From assembly GCF_021191705.1 (NCBI RefSeq), contig NZ_JAIWPU010000012.1, forward strand, positions 62,001-126,000: DNA of 64,000 nucleotides, written 5' to 3'. Source of the DNA: Proluteimonas flavola. GTDB lineage: Bacteria > Pseudomonadota > Gammaproteobacteria > Xanthomonadales > Xanthomonadaceae. Under the pieces are notes generated by a model that was not told the DNA's origin, ran no database searches, and saw only the letters and a program-made list of their open reading frames with translations. How positions within the stretch are numbered: the first letter of the stretch is position 1; every line of letters starts with the position of its first letter. Below, piece after piece: positions 1 to 9,699 of this stretch. A program made the position numbers and the translations under genes.

Positions 1-27
1 CGCACGCCGGGGATCGTCAACGGCTTC

Positions 28-1443
28 TCACGCCACAGGCGACGTCTTCGCGGCGTTGCGGAAGTCCAGCGTAAACACGGCCCCGCCGCCTTCGGCGTTC
101 TCCGCACGCAGCCCGGCGCCATGTGCCGTCGCCACCGCCCTGACGATCGCCAGGCCCAGTCCATGGCCGTTGCGGCTGGGCGGGAACCTGACGAACGGCT
201 CGAACAACACATCCAGCCTGGATTCCGGGATGCCGGGGCCGTGGTCGCGCACCGACAGCACGCCATCGGCATCCAGCGATACCGCGACCTGCCCGCCGGC
301 TTCGGAGAACGACAAGGCGTTGTCCACCAGATTGGCGATCGCGACCGCAACCAGGTCCGCGTCGCCGACGATCCCGCACCATGCGGCATCGCTGTCGAAG
401 ACCAGCTCCACCTGCCTGTCCTCGGCCAGCGGCCGGCGCTCTCCGACCACCGTCTTGCAGGCCGCGACCAGGTCGACCCCGGCATCGGGCTCCGCGCGCC
501 CTCCGATGCTCATCAGCCGCAGCAACTGGTTGACCAGGCTGGTCAATCGCCTCACATCGCCGATCAGCTTGGCCTTGACCGGGCTTTCGTCGAGCATTTC
601 CAGCCGGGTACGCAGCACGGTCAACGGCGTGCGCATCTCGTGCGCCGCGGCGGACAGGAAGAACCGCTGCTTGCGCTGCACCTCGTCGACCTTGGCGATC
701 ATGTGGTTGACCGCCTGCACCAGCGGCACGACCTCGTTGGGCAGGCCCTTCTCCGGCAGTTGTCGATCGAGTTTCTCCGGATCGAAGGACTTGGCCAGCG
801 TCGTGACCCGGCGGATCAGCACCATGTTGACCAGCAGGATCGAGGCGAAGATGAAGAACAGGCTGCCGACGATCAGCAACAGGTTGCCGCTGTAGGACCA
901 CAGCTTCCGGTAGCGCTGGACGGTGCCCGCCGTTTTCGCTTCGATGGGGTGCGACACCCCGGCGTATTCGTAGTACCTGAGCGCGCCGTTGCAGTAGGTA
1001 TAGCTGACGTGGCCGTGGCCGTCGTCGGCGAGCGGATGCGTCGTCTGGGTGCACAGGCGCGGATCGGCCATGTCCTCGTTCAATGCGGTCAGCCGGTCGA
1101 GCTTCAGTTCGGCGAAATGGCGGGCCCCGCCCCGGTTGCCGAACGCCCTGTCGCCTGCCCTGACGTAGTAGCGGAAATCCGGATTGCGTGCCGCGACTTC
1201 CCGGATGACCGGGTTGGACGCCAGTTCCGTCAGCTCGGTCGAGGACTCCCTGCTCAGGCGGATGGATTCGCTCAGGACCTGGTTGATCTCGTTCGCGGTG
1301 ACCTGGATCGGATCCGGGCTGATGAACGCGGACACGTCGCTGACCGAGCGGATCACGAACCAGTAGACGGCCCAGCCGATGAACAGGATGGTCAGGGCCA
1401 CCATCTGTCCGAACATGGATTTGTACAGGGACTTCAGTCTCAT
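28..1443 (-). CDS. Membrane sensor histidine kinase
   Basis: 471-aa inner-membrane histidine kinase. Two membrane segments (about residues 12-31 and 187-210) frame a periplasmic domain of roughly 155 residues that I do not recognise. A HAMP-like linker follows, then a HisKA box with the phospho-acceptor His at residue 268 (AAAHEMRTPL), and an ATPase domain with N box (LVDNAL), G1 box (DHGPGIP) and G2 box (GHGLGLAIV). All kinase motifs look intact. The ATG has a GAAGGA ribosome site about 6 nt upstream. The gene is the last of the minus-strand MoxR/VWA/TPR cluster, 107 nt after the TPR gene, and has no regulator gene next to it. The probable partner is the OmpR-family regulator at 18184-18855, at the other end of the cluster; that pairing is inference. 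Confidence 0.93.
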   Translation of the reverse strand: MRLKSLYKSMFGQMVALTILFIGWAVYWFVIRSVSDVSAFISPDPIQVTANEINQVLSESIRLSRESSTELTELASNPVIREVAARNPDFRYYVRAGDRAFGNRGGARHFAELKLDRLTALNEDMADPRLCTQTTHPLADDGHGHVSYTYCNGALRYYEYAGVSHPIEAKTAGTVQRYRKLWSYSGNLLLIVGSLFFIFASILLVNMVLIRRVTTLAKSFDPEKLDRQLPEKGLPNEVVPLVQAVNHMIAKVDEVQRKQRFFLSAAAHEMRTPLTVLRTRLEMLDESPVKAKLIGDVRRLTSLVNQLLRLMSIGGRAEPDAGVDLVAACKTVVGERRPLAEDRQVELVFDSDAAWCGIVGDADLVAVAIANLVDNALSFSEAGGQVAVSLDADGVLSVRDHGPGIPESRLDVLFEPFVRFPPSRNGHGLGLAIVRAVATAHGAGLRAENAEGGGAVFTLDFRNAAKTSPVA

Positions 1444-1550
1444 CGTCGTCCTTCACCCGGGCCGGGCGCCGCGCGGATCGTGCCAACTTACTCTGCCGCT
1501 CCGCCAGTCCCGGGGCGGCGATCGGGCCGGCGGGACCGGATGGGAGGCGT

Positions 1551-4500
1551 CTATGGATTTTCCGGAAACGGCGGCAGTTGCGCCGACCGCAGGGCCGGGT
1601 TCGAGGCGGCGATCCTTTCGGCGCCGATGCGCTCGACGATCGCCGCATGGACCCGACGGGCGGCATCCCGATCGCGCCAGCGCCCGAGGTCGCTGACGAT
1701 GTCGGCCAGCGACGGCGGCACGGCCATGTCGCGCACGTACCGCGCACCGCGCAGGTCTTCCTGCTCGGGATACAGCACCTGCATCGTCGCCGCCTGCAGC
1801 AGAGCGCCGGCGCTCGCATGGTCCTGCCCCGCCGCGAACAGGCGTGCCAGCAGGATGCGCTGGTTCGCCGCCAGCACCGGCATCTGCCGCAGGCGCGCCG
1901 CCAGCGCCTGCAACTGGCCCGGGTCGAGGACCCGCGGCAGGCGGTCGGCCAGGGTCGCCAGCAACTGCAGTTCGTGTCCACCGATATCGCCTTCGTGCAA
2001 CCGGCGCAGCAGGCCCTGCAGGCGCGCATCCGCCGTCCCCTGGGCGACCAGCCCCTGCGCCAGCAGATCGTAGAGGCGCTGCTGGCGCTGCCGCGCCTGC
2101 GGTTCCAGGCCACGCAGGTAGCGCTCGTACTCGTCGCTGATCTGCGGCAGCGCCGCCATCGACGCCAGCAGGTCCGGGCCGCCACCGCCCGGGGACTGTA
2201 TGCGCTGCGTCACCGCATCGTCCGCGCCGTCCGGCCCGCTCCGGGCAGGCCGCCCTTCCAGGTCGAAGCGGACATCGATCAGGATCTGCCGCGGCAGCGC
2301 ACCGGCACTGGACATGCCCGCGCCGGGGATGCCTTCGCGCCACAGCCCGCGCAGGATGCCCGGCGTCGAGTCCGGCGCATCGGCGAAGGCCTCGGCCAAC
2401 GGGCGCAGGCCGGCGTCCGCATCGCCCGATCGGCCCGGACCGTTTCCGCTGCGCCGTTTCACCTCGACGACGGCGGCATCGTCCGGGTTCGCGGCCTCGT
2501 AGGCCGCATACACCTGCGTGAACAACGGCCCGAAATCCGGCTCGAGCGTGCCCGGCTGCGAGGCCCTTGCCTTGTTGATCGACTGGGCCAGCCATTCGGC
2601 ATCGCCGACGTCCACGCCGCTGGCACGGGCCACGGCCTGCGCCTGCTGCGGCTGGCGCAGCAGGCGGTAGGCCAGTTGCAGTATCGTCGCCGCGTCGGCG
2701 TCGTCGGGATGCGCATCGACATGGCCGCGCAGCAGATCGGCGAAGGCCTGGTGCTCGCCCTGCCGCCAGTGCACGCCCAGCAGCCCGGCCAGATAGACGG
2801 TATTGCCGCCGTCCACCGACAGCAGCTTGCGATACAGACGGACCGCTTCGGCGGCGTCCCCCTGCCCGCGCGCGTCGTCCTGGTCGAACACGAAATCGCG
2901 GTAGAAGCGCGCGGCCGCCTCTGCGGACGGCGCGCCGGCGGCGAGGAAGGCATCCACCCGCCTGCGTCTTTCGTCCGCGAAGTAGCGCCCGACCAGATCG
3001 GCGGTGCCGCTGCGTCCCGGACCCGTGGACCGCCCGTCGTCGCGCAGCGCCAGCAGCGACTCGAACGCCTCGGACGCGTCGCCGGCGAACCAGGCCTCGA
3101 GAAACGCCGGCAGGTGCCTGGCGTCCGGATGGTGCGCCGCGGCGCGATGCGCGGCCTCCAGCAGCAGCGGACGATTCGCCTCGGCGGTCTCCGGCAGCAG
3201 CAGTTTCTGCACGACGGGCAGAAGACGTGCCCGCGCCCCGGCGGGCCGGTATCCGATGTCCCGCTCCAGCGCAGCGGACAGCCTGGCCTGCTGCGCGGGG
3301 TCCATCGGCTGGCGGAAGACATGCTCGACGAGCCTGGCCTGCAGCGCCGATTCGTTCCCGCCCGCCTGCATGCGCTCGACCAGCCCTGCGTACAGATCGA
3401 GCAGCCGGTCCAGCGGAAAGGACGCGATCACCGCGTCCGCCAGGTCCGCGGCCCGGCCATGCGGACCGGCCGCGCGCTGCGGGAGCGGGTCGTCGCCGTG
3501 GGCAACGAGCATGCGCAGCAGCGTTTCGTCGTCCAGCGGCGGCCGGCCGGTCATCGCCGCCAGCCTGCGGTAGCGATCGGGCGAGGTGCGGAACAGGTCG
3601 AACAGCATCGCATCGTGCGACGGCGATCGCTGCAGCGGGGCCAGGACCCGTTCGGCGAACATCTCCGGCGGCAGCCGGTCCAGTGTTTCCACCAGCAGGC
3701 GGTAGAGCTGTTCCGGGCGCGAGCGGACGGGGGGATCGCCCGCGGTCGCCTGCCAGGCCGCCTCGGCGGCCAGCGCCGTTTCCGTCAGCCGGGCAAGGGC
3801 CGCGCGGTCGCCATCGGCGATGGCCAGCGCGAGGGAGAGGTCGAAATTGCCGGTGTCTCCGGCCTGTACCCGCAGGCCCTGCGCGACCCAGTCCCCGTGT
3901 CCGGATCGGGCCGCCTGGCCGGTCTGCAGGCCGGCCAGGCGACGCTGGTAGTCGCGCGCTGCGCGCGCGTCCGGATCGCCGGCGAAGTGGCGGTCCAGCG
4001 CGCTTTCCAGAGGATCGAGCCAGGCAGGATCGCCCAGGTACTCGGCGATGCGCCGCTGCAGGCCGACGATCAGTTCAAGGCGCGGCCATGTGGCGAGCGC
4101 GCCGGGTCCGGCGGCGTCCACCTGCGCCAGCGCGTCGTCCGACAACCGTCGCAGGTCGGCCAGGATCCGCTGCTGCCCGTCGGCCTGCGCCGGCCAGGTC
4201 AGCAGCAGGCCTTCGACCAGGCTCGGATAGTGGCGCAGCGAATCCCAGTCCGCGTCGCCCGTCCGGCCAGCGTCGTTGCCGCGCAGGGGCTGGCGCAGGA
4301 TCGCGGTGCGCAGTGCCTTCCAGTACCCATGGTTCGCCAGCGCCTCCTGGCCGCGCTGCTCGCGCAGCACCGCGGTCTTCACCGCCAGCTCGAGGTCGTC
4401 CTGGTCGCGCAGCAGGGCACGGGCGTAGTTCGCCAGCGCCTTGTCGGCATGGCCGGCGCCGGCATAGGTCTCGGCCTTGATCCGGTCCACGTTCACCAGC

Positions 4501-7187
4501 CCGCCGATGTCGCCCATCATCGCGAACGCGCGCTCGGCGCCGGTCACGTCGCCTTCGGCCAGCAGCGACCCGGCCAGGTCGGCGTACAGCTCCGGCGGAT
4601 ACTCGCGCTTGAGCGCCAGCAGCCGCCGCCCGTAGGCGGCCTTCCTGCGGTTGTCGCCGAGCGCCGGCCCGCTCCCGTCGCCGGCGGGGCCGGCACCGGA
4701 CGACAACGCCACCAGCTGCCGCAGCATCTCGGGGCGCTGCGCGTCAGACAGCGCCAGCGATTCTTCGTAGGCGCGCAGTTGCAGGCCGAAGTCGGCCTGT
4801 TCCTGCGCCAGGTCGGCCAGCAGCGAATACAGGCGCAGGTCGTCGCCATCGCGGGCGATGCGCTCCAGCACCCGTCGCTGCGCCCACGGCAGGATGTCTG
4901 CGGCCAGTTGCGCCTGTCCGCTCTGGCGCACGCGGGCGTTCCCGTCGGCGGCGAACAGGTCGATCAGGCCGTCGATCGCGGCGATGAAGCCATCGGCCTC
5001 GACGGGGTGCTCGGCAGCGTGCTGCAGCAGCGCCGCCGCTTCCGCATGCCGCTGCTGCCGTTTCAGCAGCGCGACCAGCTGCAACAGGTGATCGGCATCG
5101 CCTGGCGCCTGCGCCAGCGCGTCGCGGTAGCGATCGATGGCCTGCTCGTCCAGCCCGGCCATCGCGTAGACACCGGCCGCGAACGGGGCCGATGGCGCCC
5201 CGCCGGGACCGGACACCGCGTTCAGTTCGCGCAGCAGGCCATCGACCTTGCGCAGGCGCGCGTCCGCCGTTTCGTCCTCGTCGCCGTTGCGCAGGGCGTT
5301 GAGGGTCAGCCGGCGCAGGTAGAGGTCGGCGTTGTCCGGGTCGACCTGCGACAGCCGGCGCAGGCTGCGGTCGACGTTGTCGTAGTCCTCCAGGCGCGCG
5401 TAGACCGTGCCCAGCTGCGCCAGCTTCTCCGCCTCGCCCAGGCCGCCGCGTTCGGCGTACGTCTCCACCGCTGCCTCGGCCGCCTGACGGTCCTTCGCCG
5501 CCAGGTGGAGGCCGACCAGCAGGTTGACCTCGCTCTGCGAGACCGGGCCGGACGCCAGCCGCGTTTCGATGTCGGCGGCGAGCTGCTCCAGCCTGCCCAG
5601 CCGGGTGGCGACCTTGACGATCTGCCGTTCCAGATAGCTCCTGCGCGCCGGCAGCTGCGTCTGCGCCCACAGCCTTCGCCAGCGCGACAGCGATTCGTCC
5701 AGCCTGCCGGTGGCGAAGGCCAGGTTCGCGATGTGCACCTGCCGGTCGTAGTCCAGCCCGCCCCTGCGCGCTTCCAGCCCGACGAGCACCGCCAGCGCCT
5801 GGTCCGGCTGGCGCAGGCGTTCGTAGCCCTCGGCGACATCCACCAGCAGCGCGCTGTCGGCAGGAACCAGCGCCTGCAAACGCGCCAGTACCTGCCGCGC
5901 CTCGGCGTCCTGGCCCTGCTTCAGGCGGGTCTCGAACAGGAAGAAACCGACCGGTACGGCGAAGGCCGGATCGTTCGCCGCCTCCCCCATCATCTCCAGC
6001 GCCGGCGCTTCCAGTCCCATCGCGATCATCTGCCGGGCGGCCGCGATCAGCGCATCGATGCGTCCCCTGTTGGCGGCGAACGCCTCCGCGTAGACCGCCA
6101 GCGCCTGCGCGTCCTCGCCGCGGCGCATGTACAGCGCGGCCAGCCCGTCGTACCACTCGGCGCGATGCGGCTGCCGCGCGATCAGCCGGCGATACTCCGC
6201 CTCCACCTCCGAGTCGCGTCCGGCGATGTCGAGGATGCCGAGCAGGCGCTGGCGCAGATCCGCATCCCCGGAACGCCGGACGATGGCGATGGCCTCGTCG
6301 TAGCGGCCCAGTTCCAGCAGCGCGTCGACCCGGGCCTGCGCCACTTCCGGGAGCTGCGGACGCGCGGCGAGGAACGCGGCTGCGCCGGCCAGATCGTCCG
6401 CATCGCGGTAGGACTCGGCGAGCAGCGCCAATGCGTAGCGCTGCCCGGCCGCGTCGCCGGCCGCGGCGAAGGCGCTCCAGGCGTGTTCCCGCGCCACGGC
6501 GTGCTCGCCCGCGGCGCGTGCCCAGTCCGCGACGCGGACATGCTGCCGGTATGCGTCCTCGCCCCGGCCGTCCACCCGCTGGATGCCGACCGCCTGCCCG
6601 CGCTGGCCGAGCAGCGCCACGACCGGCGCGAGCCGGTTGGCGGACGCCTGCGGCCATTGCCGCGCCAGTTCGGCCAGCGCTCCGGGCCGGTCCTGCGCCC
6701 CGGCGATCGCCAGGCGCAGTTGCAGGAAGGCCTGTTCGTCGGGCGCGTGGCTGGCGTCGCAGGCCTTCGCGTACCACGCCGCGGCGGCCCCGACATCGCC
6801 CTGCGCATCGAGCAACCGTGCCTTCAGCAGCCAGGCATCCGCGCTTGGCGACAGCGACAGCGCCCGGTCCACGTCGGCCAGTGCCTGCGCGGCCAGGCCC
6901 TGCCGCCATTGCATGTCGGCCTTGGCCAGCAGTGCCATCGCCCGTTGCCCGGCCGGTCCGGCGGACTGCGCCATCGCATCCAGCCGCCGGTACAGCGCAT
7001 CGACGCCGTCGCCATCCAGCACGGCCTGCCGGTACAGGCGGCCGGTTTCGGCGATGTCCAGGCGTTGCCCCCCGACCAAGCGCTGCAATGCCGCGTTTTC
7101 CGCCGACGCCGAGGCCGGGACCGGCGCGATGGCGCCAGCCAGGGCCAGGGCCAGCGCCAGGGCCAGCAAGCCAGGTCTGTGCATCAT
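1551..7187 (-). CDS. Giant exported TPR-repeat protein (1,878 aa)
   Basis: Very long protein with an N-terminal signal sequence (residues 1 to about 28, a Leu-Ala run followed by PASASA). The rest is alpha-helical, rich in Ala, Leu and Arg, with many tetratricopeptide-like units of about 34 residues (for example A-WY-KA, A-A-Y-EA-AANRG). Periplasmic location is inferred. In Bat (aerotolerance) clusters a TPR protein commonly accompanies the VWA proteins as a scaffold, but those are far shorter, so the size is unusual. The start is the first ATG of an ATGATG pair. It overlaps the stop of the upstream VWA gene as ATGA, which implies translational coupling. An antisense frame of about 2,000 codons covers it and is a composition artefact. 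Specific function unknown. Confidence 0.88.
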   Translation of the reverse strand: MMHRPGLLALALALALAGAIAPVPASASAENAALQRLVGGQRLDIAETGRLYRQAVLDGDGVDALYRRLDAMAQSAGPAGQRAMALLAKADMQWRQGLAAQALADVDRALSLSPSADAWLLKARLLDAQGDVGAAAAWYAKACDASHAPDEQAFLQLRLAIAGAQDRPGALAELARQWPQASANRLAPVVALLGQRGQAVGIQRVDGRGEDAYRQHVRVADWARAAGEHAVAREHAWSAFAAAGDAAGQRYALALLAESYRDADDLAGAAAFLAARPQLPEVAQARVDALLELGRYDEAIAIVRRSGDADLRQRLLGILDIAGRDSEVEAEYRRLIARQPHRAEWYDGLAALYMRRGEDAQALAVYAEAFAANRGRIDALIAAARQMIAMGLEAPALEMMGEAANDPAFAVPVGFFLFETRLKQGQDAEARQVLARLQALVPADSALLVDVAEGYERLRQPDQALAVLVGLEARRGGLDYDRQVHIANLAFATGRLDESLSRWRRLWAQTQLPARRSYLERQIVKVATRLGRLEQLAADIETRLASGPVSQSEVNLLVGLHLAAKDRQAAEAAVETYAERGGLGEAEKLAQLGTVYARLEDYDNVDRSLRRLSQVDPDNADLYLRRLTLNALRNGDEDETADARLRKVDGLLRELNAVSGPGGAPSAPFAAGVYAMAGLDEQAIDRYRDALAQAPGDADHLLQLVALLKRQQRHAEAAALLQHAAEHPVEADGFIAAIDGLIDLFAADGNARVRQSGQAQLAADILPWAQRRVLERIARDGDDLRLYSLLADLAQEQADFGLQLRAYEESLALSDAQRPEMLRQLVALSSGAGPAGDGSGPALGDNRRKAAYGRRLLALKREYPPELYADLAGSLLAEGDVTGAERAFAMMGDIGGLVNVDRIKAETYAGAGHADKALANYARALLRDQDDLELAVKTAVLREQRGQEALANHGYWKALRTAILRQPLRGNDAGRTGDADWDSLRHYPSLVEGLLLTWPAQADGQQRILADLRRLSDDALAQVDAAGPGALATWPRLELIVGLQRRIAEYLGDPAWLDPLESALDRHFAGDPDARAARDYQRRLAGLQTGQAARSGHGDWVAQGLRVQAGDTGNFDLSLALAIADGDRAALARLTETALAAEAAWQATAGDPPVRSRPEQLYRLLVETLDRLPPEMFAERVLAPLQRSPSHDAMLFDLFRTSPDRYRRLAAMTGRPPLDDETLLRMLVAHGDDPLPQRAAGPHGRAADLADAVIASFPLDRLLDLYAGLVERMQAGGNESALQARLVEHVFRQPMDPAQQARLSAALERDIGYRPAGARARLLPVVQKLLLPETAEANRPLLLEAAHRAAAHHPDARHLPAFLEAWFAGDASEAFESLLALRDDGRSTGPGRSGTADLVGRYFADERRRRVDAFLAAGAPSAEAAARFYRDFVFDQDDARGQGDAAEAVRLYRKLLSVDGGNTVYLAGLLGVHWRQGEHQAFADLLRGHVDAHPDDADAATILQLAYRLLRQPQQAQAVARASGVDVGDAEWLAQSINKARASQPGTLEPDFGPLFTQVYAAYEAANPDDAAVVEVKRRSGNGPGRSGDADAGLRPLAEAFADAPDSTPGILRGLWREGIPGAGMSSAGALPRQILIDVRFDLEGRPARSGPDGADDAVTQRIQSPGGGGPDLLASMAALPQISDEYERYLRGLEPQARQRQQRLYDLLAQGLVAQGTADARLQGLLRRLHEGDIGGHELQLLATLADRLPRVLDPGQLQALAARLRQMPVLAANQRILLARLFAAGQDHASAGALLQAATMQVLYPEQEDLRGARYVRDMAVPPSLADIVSDLGRWRDRDAARRVHAAIVERIGAERIAASNPALRSAQLPPFPENP

Positions 7188-9688
7188 CGAATCGCATCCT
7201 GTCGCGGGACACCGCGGCCGGACGGCCAGCGGCGGTACAAGAGTTCGGCCAGGTACAGCAGCAGCGCCAGCAGCGACAGCCAGGGCCACAGATCGGCCGC
7301 GGCGCGCGTGCGGTTGCGCGGCCCGGCGCTCGTGGCGGCGGGCATGTCCGCCGAATCGAACGCATGCGTGCCGCCGGTCGCCCGCGACAGCGCGGCCAGC
7401 GGCAACGTGTTGCGGGCGGGCATCCGGCCGGCCGGGGCCAGGTCCGAATGCGCGCGGTCGGCGGCACGGATCAGGCCCGCCCCCCCGTGCAGTTCCAGCA
7501 GCGCCGGCTGCGCGCGGTCCCAGTCCAGTTCCGCAACGAACAGGCCCGGCGCCTTTTCTTCCACCGGCACCTGCTCGACCACGACATCGCCCTGCGCGTC
7601 GACCAGCCGCAGCTCCGGCGCGGGCGCCGGACCGGCCTTCAGCCGCTGCGCCTCGATCCGCAGCCGGTCGAAGCGGCGCACCAGGCGCAGGTCGAATTCC
7701 GCCTGCCGGCTCGCGGTGCGGGCCAGCACGCGCGCCAGCCATTGCCCGTAGTCGGGCCAGCCGCGCCAGTCGCCGGTGCCCTGGCCCAGCGGCTCGGTCG
7801 CCAGTGCGGTGGTCCGGCCTGCGCCGTAGTGCCAGCTCGCCAGCAGCGGCTCGCCGTCGCCGGCGGTCATCAGGATGTCGGCATGCGCGCGCTTGCCGAG
7901 CCGGGCGTAGCCGCGCAGCGCCGGCAGCGCCGCCATGTCCATGTCCGGCCACCAGTGGCGGCCGGCCTGCGCATCCACCGGGAACCGGCCCTCGCGGTAG
8001 CCCGACGCCGGCTTGATCTGCGGCTGCTTGAGGTCCAGTTCGACCAGGCTGAACTCGTCGGCGACCGCGTAGAAGCGGCCGCGCCCCCAGTTCGCCAGTT
8101 CCGCCATCCGCGCCTCGCCTTCGCCGCTGCCGCCGACCAGCGCGGTGGAGACGTTGATCCGGTCCCGGGCGATGTGGCGCAGCAGCTGCTGGTAGCTGCC
8201 CTGCTCGACGCCCGCGTCGCTGATGACCAGGATGTGCTTGAACCGCGCATCCACGCTCTTGAGCCCGTAGTAGGCCTCCTGGATCGCCGGGAACAGCATG
8301 GTCGCGCCCTTCGCCTGCATGCGCCCGATGGCGCGCTCGACCTCGGCGACGCTGCGCACCGGCTGCATCGGCACCGCCCATTGCCGGGTGCCGTAGAACT
8401 CGACGATGCCCACGCTGTCGGCCGGGGTGAGCTTGCGCACGCTCAACCGCGCGATCTGCTTGGCCAGCTCCAGCGGCGCACCGGCCATCGAGCCGGAGGT
8501 GTCGATGATGATCGCCAGCGCCACGCTGGGTTCCTGCACCTGCTCGTCCTGCCTGGCCTCGACCGGCAGCGCCGCCGCCAGCGGCGCATCGGCCCAGCCG
8601 CCCATGCCGAACGCGGCCTCGCCGCCGGAATGCAGCAGGCCCACGCCATCGTCGGCGATGGCCGCGAGCAGCCGCCGCTGCGCCGCGTCGGCCAGGCGCG
8701 CGCGCGGCAGGTCGTCGATGAACACCGCCCGGTAGCGCGAGAAGTCGAACCCGCCGTCCAGGCGATCGGCCGGCTGCTGCTCCAGCGCGAAACCGTCGCC
8801 GAGCAAGCGCTGCAGATGCGGCAGCGCGCCGGCCTGGCGCTCGCCCAGGTACAGCACCGGCAACGGATCCTGGACCGCCGCCACGGTCTCGAACGCGGCA
8901 TCCCGTGCCGCGCCCTCGCCGGTCAGCTCCGCGCGCAGCGGCAGGAAGCCGGCGCGTTCGGCGGGGAACGCCAGTTCGACCCGCGCCGCGCCATCCACGC
9001 GCAGGACCGGTTCCGAGGCCAACAGGCGCTCCCCGCTGTACAGCGACAGCGAGAGCGCCTCGCCCTGTCCCTCGATCCCGACGACGACCCGGACCGCCTC
9101 GCCGACGTGCGCCGGGGCCACGCTCGCCTCGGCAATGAAGGCATCGCCAGGCGGCGCGTCCAGTTCGACGGTGTTCACGGCGATGCCGCGGCTGGCGAAG
9201 GCCGCGACCGCGCGGTCCCAGTGCCGGTCGCCGGACCGGCCGTCGCCGATCAGGGTGACCGATGCCTGCGTGCCCAGCGCGATCGCATGCAGCGCCTGGG
9301 TCAATGCGCTCGACAGCGAGGCCGCGCCGCGCGCATCGTCCAGCCGGAGGTACCGGTCCACCCGCGCATCGACCGGTTCACCGCCCAACTGGACCAGGTG
9401 GGTCCGGCTGCCGCGTTCCAGCTTTTGCAGGCGTTCGCGCAACAGCGCCTGCGCCCGTTGCCTCTGCGCATCCGACAGCCCGGCGCCCTGGTCGAGCACG
9501 AACACCTGCGTCCGCTGGCCGCTGTCGTGCAGCAGGCTCGGCTGCATCAGCGCGGCGATGAGCGCGACGAAGATCGCCGTGCGCAGCACCCTGTGCCCGA
9601 TGCCGCCATCGCGGCCGGCCGTGCGCCACAGCAGCGGCAGCAGCAGCAACAGCCACGCGGCATGGGGATACAGGACGCTCAGCGCCAT
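7184..9688 (-). CDS. VWA-domain membrane protein with glutamine-amidotransferase-like domain
   Basis: 834-aa protein. Two membrane segments lie at the N terminus (about 8-22 and 36-50) and one near the C terminus (about residue 800-820). Between them, a first VWA-like fold with degenerate motif (VLDQGAG) is followed by a class I glutamine-amidotransferase-like Rossmann segment (about 277-375, ending LLHSGGE). A second VWA domain carries an intact metal-binding MIDAS motif, D396-T-S-G-S400. This architecture is typical of large VWA proteins in MoxR/DUF58 clusters, which are thought to act in the cell envelope with the AAA+ MoxR chaperone. The start lies 11 nt after the preceding gene. The stop overlaps the TPR gene start. 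Biochemical role unknown. Confidence 0.9.
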   Translation of the reverse strand: MALSVLYPHAAWLLLLLPLLWRTAGRDGGIGHRVLRTAIFVALIAALMQPSLLHDSGQRTQVFVLDQGAGLSDAQRQRAQALLRERLQKLERGSRTHLVQLGGEPVDARVDRYLRLDDARGAASLSSALTQALHAIALGTQASVTLIGDGRSGDRHWDRAVAAFASRGIAVNTVELDAPPGDAFIAEASVAPAHVGEAVRVVVGIEGQGEALSLSLYSGERLLASEPVLRVDGAARVELAFPAERAGFLPLRAELTGEGAARDAAFETVAAVQDPLPVLYLGERQAGALPHLQRLLGDGFALEQQPADRLDGGFDFSRYRAVFIDDLPRARLADAAQRRLLAAIADDGVGLLHSGGEAAFGMGGWADAPLAAALPVEARQDEQVQEPSVALAIIIDTSGSMAGAPLELAKQIARLSVRKLTPADSVGIVEFYGTRQWAVPMQPVRSVAEVERAIGRMQAKGATMLFPAIQEAYYGLKSVDARFKHILVISDAGVEQGSYQQLLRHIARDRINVSTALVGGSGEGEARMAELANWGRGRFYAVADEFSLVELDLKQPQIKPASGYREGRFPVDAQAGRHWWPDMDMAALPALRGYARLGKRAHADILMTAGDGEPLLASWHYGAGRTTALATEPLGQGTGDWRGWPDYGQWLARVLARTASRQAEFDLRLVRRFDRLRIEAQRLKAGPAPAPELRLVDAQGDVVVEQVPVEEKAPGLFVAELDWDRAQPALLELHGGAGLIRAADRAHSDLAPAGRMPARNTLPLAALSRATGGTHAFDSADMPAATSAGPRNRTRAAADLWPWLSLLALLLYLAELLYRRWPSGRGVPRQDAIR

Positions 9689-9699
9689 CGGGTCGCTCC

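Noticed and set aside
1578-7751. Plus-strand open frame of about 2,057 codons
   Set aside because: Exact antisense to the TPR and VWA genes; rich in Arg, Gln and Pro as expected from GC-rich DNA; no family motifs.
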